Made by a program: the position numbers and the translations under genes. A stretch of 64,000 bases of DNA from Lasiosphaeris hirsuta (taxonomy: Eukaryota > Ascomycota > Sordariomycetes > Sordariales > Lasiosphaeriaceae): NCBI GenBank assembly GCA_030549175.1, contig JAUKUA010000004.1, positions 2,542,001 to 2,606,000 of the forward strand. The letters run 5' to 3'. The notes beneath the pieces were generated by a model that was not told the DNA's origin, searched no databases, and was given only the letters and a program-made list of their open reading frames with translations. How positions within the stretch are numbered: the first letter of the stretch is position 1; every line of letters begins with the position of its first letter. Below are positions 55,253 to 64,000 of the stretch, in pieces.

Positions 55253-55287
55253 TAAGATGACACCCCTGTATATGAACCACCCCTACA
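55253..55287 (+). repeat. Left terminal inverted repeat of the transposon
   Basis: Begins TAAGATGACACCCCTGTA and continues through GAACCACCCC to ACA. Matches the reverse complement of 57100-57134 at 34 of 35 positions (T versus C near the inner end). Confidence 0.88.
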
Positions 55288-55649
55288 TCCGAACCACTAT
55301 TAACATCCTGGGCCTCCACACCACCCACCAACTTCAAACCTCCACAACTACCCCAATAATGAAGGTATCTCAATACAGTCTTCTACTTCAGATAGCTCAG
55401 TCAATGAAGAATCAGTGGATTCATCGAGATCCCTCCTTGCAGCCAATTGCGCGCGCCTGACCTCTACGATTGAAGCAAAGGAAGAATTTTGATCGGGCTG
55501 CACCTTCTTCCGCCGTGTAGTCGTTGTCAGGCGGAGCGCTTCTTCCAGGGCCTTGACTTTTTACTCGGCCTTCGCCAGTTCAAAGGTCTACTTATCAAAG
55601 GCCTTTTCTACCTTCCTCTGCCACACGCGGTCACGTGGAGACGGCCTGA

Positions 55650-57000
55650 CCGAGTCTATGAATTACCTCCCCTACTCCCTTAACTCCCTGGCCTTCCTAG
55701 GGGTCTTCCAGACCGTCTCAATACCCTCATCGGTCTCCAGAATGAGGTCTTTAACTGACTAGATCTCTGTAGTAACTAGGGGAAGCTCCGTGAGTTACGT
55801 AGAGTTAGAATTTTAGAGGAGTTGTCTACTTCTTAGGGGCTTGCTTAAACTGACCGGCTACAACCCCGTTACCTTCCATCCAGCCTTGATATTTACTTAC
55901 GACAGCGCCTTAGTACGTGCCTAGTGGTAGGTATTCAGAAAGGTACGTTTGCTAACTATAGAATCCTCGTGAAAGCCGAGTTTAAGGATCTCGGCGATTC
56001 TGAAGCGGTAGTACTGCTTGAGGGGACCGAAAATAGAAAGATCGAGAGGTTGGAGTATGTAGGAGGTGTGGGGAGGAAGAAAAAGGAGGTGTATGTTATA
56101 CTCGAAGGCGGCAAGTATGAAGCGGTCGGTCGTGTGACTGCCGTAGCCGTCAAAAATCAGGAGGCGCGCCTGTTCAGGGGCTTTAGGGGCTGTAGACGGA
56201 AGGAAGACTTCGGTAAACTAGGTATACGCCGTATCATCGTTAGTCCAGCCGTTCTCGAAGGCGTGGAACTTCCAATCCTTGAATACCTTCAAATCAGTAG
56301 GAAACCATTGCTGTTGTAAGCTCCTACCCTTGAAGATGACGAGGGGATCGAGAAAATCGCCAGTTGCTGAGATGGCTTCGATGATGGTTGTCTAGGTACG
56401 ACTGCCAGGCTTTTTACGCTGTAAAGCCTTGTGGTCCCGGTGACTAATTACTAGGCCGTTCGATCTAAGGCCGGAGGCGAGCCTAGTCTCGTCCATATTC
56501 TACCGGTGGCACGGCTAGATCCGAGTGATGGCCGGAATATGGAGATGTTTAAACCACGGCCGAATGAGCTCCTCGGTAGCGTTAGAGATGTGAATGGAGT
56601 CAACTCCTCTCTTCCGCATGGTCATGAGGACTGGATTCCTGCGAAAGAAGCGAGTACACCACTTCTTGCCGATGTTATCGAAGTCGCCGCGAGCCACGTA
56701 GACTCCCTCGGCCATTTGACGAATCTGGCGATGTGTGGGAGGGTACCCCAGCGCCGACTGTAGTAGAATCTACTTCGAGAGGTGTTCTTCTTGTACCAAA
56801 GAAAGCCTTTGGCGGTCGGAGTGGGCCGTGGCCTTCGGAAGCCTTCTAAGGAGCCGCCCACGGAGAGTAGCGTGCGGAATACCATGATGCCGGGTAGAAG
56901 CGCGCAATTTGCCGGTATTGAGGTACTCGTTGCAGGCCTCACGGACGTCAAATTCGGTATGGTGTTCGAACTCCATCGTGAGAAAGTGTGTGGAAAAGAT
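55650..57000 (-). pseudogene. Pogo/Fot1-type transposase, inactivated
   Basis: From the ATG at 56976: a Psq/HTH domain (EACNEYLNTGKLRASTRHHG, then IPHATLRGRLL), the spacer RLSLVQEEHLSK, the CENP-B-like region GKKWCTRFFRRNPVLMT and DSIHISNATEELIRPWF, and the DDE catalytic region NMDETRLASG (first Asp), GDFLDPLVIFKGRSLQQQW and ARLLIFDGYGSHTTDRFIL (second Asp), LLFLPPHTSNLSIFGPL. Frame changes occur near 56770 and in the last third. TAG replaces Trp in R*NMDE and RT*TTII (TGG to TAG), and stops multiply toward the C-terminus. Not able to encode an active enzyme. Confidence 0.82.
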
Positions 57001-57099
57001 GAAGTTGATTGGAAAAGAATTGGTGGAATGGGAAGACTTTTTATAAGGAGGTTGAGGACAGAGATGTGGCTATTCAGAGTGGTCCTCAAGTGGTCTTCA

Positions 57100-57134
57100 T
57101 GTGGGGGTGGTTCATATACAGGGGTGTCATCTTA
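57100..57134 (-). repeat. Right terminal inverted repeat of the transposon
   Basis: Reverse complement of the left repeat apart from one base. Ends CATCTTA on the plus strand. Confidence 0.88.
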
Positions 57135-58699
57135 CACAAAAGAGCGAGTGCTCTGTCAAGGCGCTTGGCTCCTGCAGAGGAGTGTGAGCTCCTCTGCAAC
57201 AGCCAGCGCTCGCAGCCACAGCTGTGACTGCGCCAGACCGCTGTGCCACACCCACCGCAGTTTATGCGACACTTTAGAGGAATAAGTCCTTAACTGTGGC
57301 AGACATAAGGTCCATATAGAAAACAAAATAGTATGTAGCTTATACCTGTCCTAGGGACCCGGCTTCCCGGCCCGGGTCCACGGGTCCATGGGTCCGTTTT
57401 GTACGGGACCCGGTCTTTCTTAGACTTAAGCCCGGGCCGCTGGTTACCCGGGTCCTTCCTGATTGGTTTTATAAGGGCCTTAAGGTAATATATTACACCT
57501 AGCATGGTCTACTCTGAACATGCGAAATATAAGGAGAAAAGAAGGACTCAATGAAGTCCGCGTCATGATCGAGGTCTTGGCTATTGATGAAATCATCTGT
57601 CGATTACATTATTAGGTTGATGAGCCACATTGTCCCGGAACGGGGACAAGAGTTGGTGGGTGGAATAGCTTGGTTCGTTCAAGTGCGGGGCTTCCTGCCA
57701 TGCTCGCAAAAGTTCCCAGCGCGGCCTTGGCGGGGTGTAAGATTAAGGGGCGGGGAAGAGATCACATGACTTGATAGTAGATTCATGATTAAGGCATACG
57801 TATCGGGAGTGACTCGAGACGCGTTAGGCTAGGACCACTAAGCCTCGCCTGCAGGATTCTATGTGGGCATGACAAACCAGATGCAGAACCAGTGATCAAT
57901 TCTGTGGTGTTGCGGGCCAGGATTTCCTGGCCTGCAGCCGCTAAATAGGCACACAAGCACTGGCCAGGTGGGGTGGTGGCAGCACTGCACCCAGGGTGAG
58001 GCACCACCTCCAACATTTCTATCTTTTTGATTCCAAATGGCCCAGTCAGCACAACGTACCTAGCGATGTGCCGTTCCATGGCCCACGTTGTAGGTTGGAG
58101 TTTTGTCTTCTAAGTACCTGATTCAGCAGCACGGGGAGTCCGCTTCGAGCCTTGGTTTGGAACATGAGGACGGGTCTCTTGGCTGCGCCAATGCCAACAT
58201 TATCTACTGGTGTGACATGCAAGGTGAATCCAAATCGTGCTGCATTGTTGCCTAGATTTCAAGTATTGTGAGCAGCATTGAGCATCCCAGAGCCTTGTAG
58301 CCTAAAGCAACATCACCCAACTTTTATTTTAGACGTGCTATCCCAAAGATCTATCCCTATCAACCTACTCGTCCTTCCAGTATCGGCCTCACCATCCCAA
58401 CAAGCAGCCCCCCCCCCCCCCCAAAAAAAAAAAAAGCCCCCAAACAAGTGACTGAGATAGGCGGTTCTCTCAACCCCCTCATGGACACCAAAGTACTGAC
58501 AAGATGTCTCACTTTGTCCAGGGACAAGTCACAAGATGAAGCATTGGACGGGGCATCTCTGGCAACAAAGATTTCGCACATTGTTAGAGCTCCCCGCTGG
58601 AAAGGACTGCGCTCATTGACAACCTAATTTGCCAATAGGAATTAACTCTGGATGCTAAATTGAGTTCGCCGCAGCTGACCCTCATGTAGGCATTTCTGA
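57135..58699. other. Gene-poor stretch with palindromic GC-rich and C/A tracts
   Basis: At 57352-57453 GGGACCCGG and CCGGGTCC motifs repeat in both orientations, giving potential hairpins. At 58408-58436 a 15-C run is followed directly by an A-run. An ORF from the ATG at 58473 (49 codons) could be a first exon of the next gene but no splice pairing is convincing. No other gene seen. Confidence 0.4.
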
Positions 58700-60057
58700 G
58701 TGGTTACTCGCACAACCACCGCTTTGAGGCTGATTGAAAGTGTTTCTAGCACCGCACAGGGTGATCCTTATCGTGGGGGTTACCGGAGACAGTTTGGCGG
58801 GCACTACCGAAAAGATCTTGAGCCTCTCGAGGAGATCTTGGGAGTGGGACCCGACTCGTACCTTAGTGGGATCTACAAAACCTTGAGGCCTATATGCACC
58901 TTTGCCCGAGAACCTCACGAGTCTGGCGGAGGCTTCAAGACAATAAGTGTGTTCCACTATACCTCCCCTAACCCGACAGAAGTCCTGTTGTCTGATGCTC
59001 TGCGCCTAGCCTTCCTTGTCCGTACTGGGGTGAACCTGTGCTGTACTATGAGAGTTCGGATTTCAGACCTCAGCTGCGTTGCTCTCGTGCAGACAAAGGA
59101 ACTGGAAGACCTGGCCGAAATTCGTCAGCTCGTAAATCAAAACCAGCCCCTGTTGTGCGCCAGCCCCCTGGGGTTGCTGAGCCTACTACTAGATCAGAGA
59201 AGTCGATCGTGGGAGAAATGGCTCGAGACTATCTGGCACAGAACCATCGAGGTCGAGACCTTGACGGGAAAGGTGCCTGGACATTGGTACTTCAGCACCG
59301 ACACACCGAGGCTGAATGACCTTACCGATCCAGAGGCCCGACACACGCAGCTCCTCAGCACTCACGCCGATACTTGCCATGCCCAAGGTTTTTTGCCATT
59401 CACCACTCGGCTCGCCGACTTCTGCACCGACGCGATCGGCATCGTTGAAGCGGAAACCGGTAGTTCCAAACTCTCACCTGCCATGAGAGCGATGATGGAA
59501 GACTGTAATCGGTTTGCCAAATCTCGGTGTCTCGCCTTAGCTGAGCGGATCACAGAATTGTTGTTACGGCAGCAAATACAAATCAGCTGTGTAAGTGGCT
59601 TGTTGCGACCTGCTTTGCCCGGGTGTTGGGGACTGATTCCACACCAAACCATCAGCACAATACTCTCAACACCCAGGAAGAGAACAAGACCACCCGGGCC
59701 TACGCGGAGATGAGCTTAACATATGCTCGTGATACGGCTGTCGACAGTCGAAAGATGGCGACAATCGGCTACGTCGGGTCTATCTTTCTGCCACCCATGC
59801 TCACCGCCGTAAGACGCTAGACCCCTATTGCAATAACTGCTGTTTTGCGGGGATCCGATAGTTGACGCATTCCTCTTATCCAGCAAATTTGGTCCCCCGT
59901 TGGAAAAGACGTAGGGGGAGTAATCGCATGGAGCGCGATTACCCTAGGTCTCTTGATTTTGACCTTTTTCGGCTGCTGGTTATCTTTACGGCGGCGTTCC
60001 TCTGGTCTTGGACATTGCCTGGGAATGACTTCACGGAACGGACTTGACGCTGTGTAA
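58700..60057 (+). CDS. CorA-like fungal membrane protein, 5' end unresolved
   Basis: Three exons (58700-59590, 59656-59808, 59884-60057; introns 65 and 75 nt) give about 405 codons. The C-terminal part carries the CorA-like pattern of fungal cytosolic-plus-two-helix proteins: MSLTYARDTAVDSRKMATIG, YVGSIFLPPMLTA and, across intron 2, QIWSPVG...VIAWSAITLGLLILTFFGCW, the last a membrane span. Exon 1 is helical (LEDLAEIRQLVNQNQPLLCA, FLPFTTRLADFCTDAIGIVE). No ATG precedes residue 115 in this frame and a TGA lies immediately upstream, so a further 5' exon (perhaps joined at the TCTAG near 58749) or N-terminal loss must be assumed. Ion transport is not demonstrated for such fungal proteins. Confidence 0.62.
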
Positions 60058-60974
60058 AACCCTCCTGGCTTGATGATGGCAATATCAGGCCATGGTGTGT
60101 GATATGTTTTTGCTCCGTTCGGTACCACGTCGAGTGGAGTTAGATTATTTTACAAGCAAGCCTGAAGTTAAACCCTATTAGCCCGATAGACCTTCGATTC
60201 CTAGGTTCTCCTACCACCGATTCAGCTCGTTGAGAGAGGGAGGCCCAAGAAAGTACCTAGGGGGCGTCAACTTGGTGATATCAATGCACAGCTCCGGCGT
60301 GACGGCGGGAGTGAAGGCCGGGTGCTTCTTTGAGATGTCGTGGAGGATGGAGCGGAGCCGGCCTTCTTGTGACTTTTGAACTGAGCTGGCTCTGGAGCTG
60401 GGCTGGCTACGGTCTAGAGGAGGTGGGGGCCGACATCGTGGAAGTGGCGCTGGCGTACGACAACGCGAGGGAAAAAACGGCAATGACCGCGGCGGAGATT
60501 GTGCAGCCGCTGCTATGGTGCCGTACCTAGAGCTAAAATCTTCACTGACGGAGTGGGGTAGGTAGGTCGGTAATACAAAGAGGAGGTTGAGACAAGGTGC
60601 TGGTCTTTAACGGATTCAATTACAAATGAGCACCTTAATAGCCAGACTGTTCAATATACCGTCAACGATAGCATGGGATAACTAGTCTGCCGATAGGAGA
60701 AGACATGCCTAGGAGAAATGGCCTTCTAGGATTCGTACAGACAGCCGGTACCTTTCTCGTGGCCTAAACAGGGCTAGGTCGTTTTCCTTCTGGATTGACC
60801 TCGCCAGCTCCCAGCAGCGACTCAACAGTGGCCCAGCTTTCATGCTTTACCACGAGCATCAGGGTGGGTTCCCCATTTGTAATGGTAGCATCGAGTCCCA
60901 ACCCACCAGTGTGGATCAACTCTTGGAGTGCTTGGCCACGCCATTCCGGGCCTGGCCACCCCGGCGCAGTATAA
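60058..60974. other. Gene-free stretch
   Basis: 3' flank of the CorA-like gene. Minus frame 60211-60483 includes SILHDISKKHPAFTPAVTPE, which is protein-like, but I recognise no family and no start or exon partner. Remainder featureless. Confidence 0.4.
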
Positions 60975-61360
60975 ATATTAGTTACCGTGCTTCGCGGTTA
61001 GCATTAACTCGACGGTTGCCTCGACCCGGCTGTCGCACCACTCGAGTACGAGATATCGCAGTCGCTTGTTCAAGTCCCTGCTATCTTGCAGGTTGCCATT
61101 CCAGGCCCATATCTTGAACCTGCTCTGCCCCCAATGCGGCGCCACAGGCTCGGGCGAGCATGCTTGCACCAACTTCCCCCATGATGAGGCCAGTTCCCGA
61201 TAAAACATCCTACAGAGAGGACACACCGGAAGGCCGACTCCTCTAGGCGTTGTGGAGTGTGATGGTGGCCTTGGTTCCTCCCAACCCTCTTCACGTCTGA
61301 CTTAGCGCCCGCGAGCAGATCGAGTAGATTCAGATTGTCGCAAAACTCGCAGAGCCGTCC
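60975..61360 (-). pseudogene. Relic of a HET-type protein N-terminal region
   Basis: Minus-strand reading RLCEFCDNLNLLDLLAGAKS (about 61355-61300), then HHTPQRLEESA, followed one frame over by LPVCPLCRMFYRELASSWGK (about 61240-61180) and ending in LEWCDSRVEATVELMLT. Paired CxxC and GCxLCxxF motifs separated by about 40 residues are the usual lead region of fungal HET proteins. The HET domain itself is absent and a frame change splits the two motifs. Confidence 0.55.
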
Positions 61361-61565
61361 GGACAAAAAGAACGCTATGCACAAACATAGCCCAGTGTAA
61401 AGCATAGGCAATCCAGGCCGTATTTGTTTACCAAGAAAATACATTTATTTGCTACAAATTATTTGCAAATAAGATGGCTAAAACGACATGATCCATCACC
61501 CTCTCCTCATATTGGCTCGTGATGCCTCAAGTACGCCAAATGACAAATCCCAGCACAAAATTCCA
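61361..61565. other. Short intergenic region
   Basis: AT-rich bases between the HET relic and the 3' end of the NFX1-type gene. Nothing seen. Confidence 0.4.
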
Positions 61566-64000
61566 TCAAACCGCTAATCTTCCAACATCCCTTGCCAGCT
61601 GGTCAATTTCCCTCGCATGCCTCACCCCTTGTGCCGCCACGTGATCCCTCCCGCCGACCTTGGCGCCGCATTCGGGGCATCCGGCCTCCTCCATCGGCAT
61701 CCCACAATCACCAACGGTGAACGGATGATTATTCTCACACGTGTACCAATGACCAGTCCCCCTGAGCTCCTGAGCCATGGCCTCATACACGGCGCGCATC
61801 TCGTCCTTTGTGACCTCTCTGTAAAAGACGCCACTGTTGACCATTCTCTCCACCTGCTCAATCTCGTCAGCCAACACTGCCACGGAGGGATACTTGTCCA
61901 TCAGAAGCCGAGCCTGGTTGATATGCTCCAAAGCGGCTTCCTTGAGACGTTGTGACGCCTCCCCGGCTTCTTTGGCAGACTCCTGGTCTGGCGAATCTCC
62001 GACAGGCGAGCTGAAACTTTGAGAGAATACGTAGATCTGGGCTGCAAAAATATGGCCTTGAACCTCCTCCCTCGGAAGAACAGCGCTCCGGGCAGAGCTG
62101 ATAAGATTGGCGCATTCTTTGACATAGATGGACCAGTCAATCTTGACTTTGGTCGGGCAGACTGTCAGCTTCCCATCCGAGTGCAGCCGGAAGAAGTCGG
62201 AGAGCACGATAATGTCGCACCTGAGCAGCAATGCGGTTGCGAGAAGTGAGCCTTTGACCTGGATTGCCGACTCATCGAACTTGAACTCCAGCTTGGTCCT
62301 GTTTTGGCGGTTGGCGTGCCTGACGAGATCCGCCACACGTTGGAACGGCTGTTCCTCCTTGCGAACCTTGCCCCTAAACCCACTAAGTCGGTGCCATAGC
62401 GCGATAGCGGCGGCATACCGCGTGCTGTTTCCGGCAAGCTGCTGCTGTAGCTGGACAAGGTGCCCAAGCCGCGACCTGGTGAGTGCCTGTTGTTTCTTGG
62501 GTTGACCGGAGGACGAGGCAGCTTTGGCGAGAGGCGCGCTGCGCAACTTCTCCTGCTCTTTAACGAGTTGCTGGATTAGTTTGAGGTATTCGGAATTCGA
62601 CCAAGATATGAATTTCTTGGTTCCCTCATCCAGCATGCCCCTGCGGACGATGCGGCCGTATCTCGAAATGCTACGAAGGGAGCCACGGCAGCTTGGGCAC
62701 ACCCTGATGCCCTCTTCCCCTGTGGAAAATGGCTCAGAAACACCGAGCACCTCGGCCGGGAGCCCACTGGCGTCAAGCTCGTAATGTGCTACCATGTTCA
62801 TCTGGCCGTCCATGGAAGAGACGGTAAGGAAGTGGCCGCAATCCGGGAACACACAGGGTTCTTTGTCCAAATCAATCTCTCGATACTCCTTCATTTCCAA
62901 AAAGTCGACGCATGTCGACTTGACATCATCTGGCCCACAGACTTGGCAGTAGCCTGGGCCTGGGCAAATTTCGCCACAGAGGGAGGGACCTAGATGAGCC
63001 GTTAGTGGGAGGTGAAAACTTGGCTGCGTAGCTTGCAAGGTCTGTTAACGAGTGGTCCAAACTCACACTGATGGCCACAAGACATCGCCTTCTCGCAGCG
63101 CCGAGAGCATGGCACCCAATCACAGGGCGCAGCGCATGGCATCGTGCACCGTGCATGAGGGCAGCTCGAGCGACAGGTCTGCTCTGCGCAAGGAGCACAC
63201 GGCTCGTGGCAAAGCTTGCTGCACTTGGAGTGGCTGCACCGGACTGAGCACGGTTTGTCGCATGGAGAACACGGGCTCCCACTGTGGCAGGTCTTGTTAC
63301 AGCTGTGACGGCAGGTAGAGTAGCTCCGACCGCAGCTTTGCCCACATCCGCCGTGGTGCGACTTCTCGATCTTGCCATCCTTTCGCGTGTTGCAGCGGTG
63401 GCAAAGATTCCAACACTCGTGGCCACATTCTCTGCGGTGGCCACACTTGGCGGTGCAGCGGTAGCCGGCCTCGGTGACATTTTCATGGCAGAGGACCTTG
63501 ACGGGGTGGCCGCAACCAGGCACTTGTCGTGTTACTTGGCGCATACAGGGGATCGAAGCAGGGTCTTGTACTTGCCAGCACCGCGCCGAATAGGTAACGT
63601 GACCGCACTTTAGTAGGAGCTCGATGTTGTCGAGTAGTTTCTGGCACTTCGGGTGGCACGGCTCGCCGCATTGAAGAGGGCAGGGGTGATCGCAGCCAAC
63701 CTTTGACCGCGGGCAAGGTTCCAGACACGCGACAGCGTCGTGGAGTAGGTCCGAGTGACATCTCCCACTGCACGAGTGTCCGCAATGAAGTCTCTTCTCG
63801 CACGGCAGTTGGCAGCCGCTCTCGGGGGAGAACATGAGGAAGTGGTCGGGCTGAGATATTAGGAGTTGGGTATTTGGGTGCCGCGGACACTGTAGCTCTA
63901 AACTCGTGCCAAAGTTGCCATTCGTCTCAAGGTTTCGAATCACGTCGGCCTACATTCGAATGCCCCGGTAGGTGTTCGCGTTGCCGATAATGTACATCCT
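61566..64000 (-). CDS. NFX1/ZNFX1-type zinc-finger protein, C-terminal part (runs off the edge; in-frame TAG near 63950)
   Basis: C-terminal ~800 residues of a large protein whose N-terminal part (expected superfamily 1 helicase) lies beyond the right edge. Two exons meet at a 77-nt intron (62990-63066), which restores CGHQCPSLCGEICPG. Upstream are NFX1-type fingers: CEKRLHCGHSCSGRCH, CGHRRECGHECWNLCH, CSHSKCSKLCHEPC. The C-terminus has an RZ-type finger: GHWYTCENNHPFTVGDCGM, then AGCPECGAKVGG. Fungal and animal relatives act in RNA-interference-linked heterochromatin or antiviral defence (established for the family). Anomaly: just upstream of IRNLETNGNFGT the frame reads IRM-TAG-ADV, where TGG (Trp) is expected; the stop is at 63950-63952. 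If real, the gene is dead. Confidence 0.8.

Larger units (their letters stand above)
55253..57134 (-). mobile_element. Dead pogo/Fot1-type (Tc1/mariner) DNA transposon
   Basis: A 1.88-kb unit bounded by 35-bp inverted repeats (55253-55287 and 57100-57134) that differ at one position. Between them, on the minus strand, lies a broken transposase of the pogo/Fot1 class. Size, terminal repeats and gene content fit a complete non-autonomous (inactivated) copy. I could not confirm a TA target duplication: the bases next to both repeats are not clearly a TA pair, so the true ends may extend a little. Confidence 0.8.

Noticed and set aside
1..64000. CRISPR arrays, bacterial-type operons, rRNA or organellar genes
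   Set aside because: None seen; the introns and gene families are fungal nuclear. The only direct repeats with regular spacing are the 17-bp minisatellite and the CAG tract.

Overview
The window is nuclear DNA of a filamentous ascomycete, most likely a Sordariomycete. Genes are GC-rich and carry short introns (mostly 44-77 nt, GT..AG). Families seen are typical of Pezizomycotina: Zn2Cys6 regulators, a HET-domain protein, a NACHT/ankyrin NLR-type receptor, an inositol-phosphoceramide mannosyltransferase, S10 carboxypeptidase and small cysteine-rich secreted proteins. No operons, bacterial or organellar features are visible. I spliced gene models by hand from the reading frames and GT/AG sites.

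Layout. 0-6 kb: tail of a membrane protein, a secreted glycerophosphodiester phosphodiesterase (-), an unknown helical protein broken by a +1 frameshift at a CTT-TGA site (-), and a Zn2Cys6 regulator (-). 6-15 kb: a secreted S10 carboxypeptidase (+) and the largest gene, a 1,888-residue NLR-like receptor with two tandem lipase-like alpha/beta-hydrolase domains ahead of NACHT and ankyrin repeats (+). 15-28 kb: a SET-domain protein, a ruined berberine-bridge-enzyme oxidoreductase, tRNA-Arg(ACG), a frameshifted small secreted protein, a SUR1/CSG1-like mannosyltransferase, a decayed membrane protein, an intact HET-domain protein and an SRR1-like protein. 28-46 kb: small decayed genes, an HNH_2-type protein with an in-frame stop, tRNA-like sequence, a polyQ zinc-finger regulator, a flavin-reductase-fold (PNPOx-like) protein, a short-chain dehydrogenase, a six-cysteine secreted protein, a ruined second HNH gene, a PARG-like protein, a Zn2Cys6 regulator divergent from a broken FAD monooxygenase, and a secreted protein of unknown role. 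46-64 kb: gene-poor and decayed. It has ankyrin relics with an antisense NACHT relic, a secreted cysteine-rich protein, a dead pogo/Fot1-type DNA transposon with 35-bp inverted repeats, a CorA-like membrane protein, a HET-associated relic, and the C-terminal part of an NFX1/ZNFX1-type zinc-finger protein that runs off the right edge.

Themes. (1) Non-self-recognition genes (NLR, HET and their relics) recur across the window. (2) Many recognisable genes carry a few in-frame stops, nearly all explicable as C-to-T changes and mostly at CpA, the signature of repeat-induced point mutation (RIP); several also carry one-base frameshifts. Some single indels could instead be assembly errors. (3) The most distinctive intact gene is the double-hydrolase NLR.
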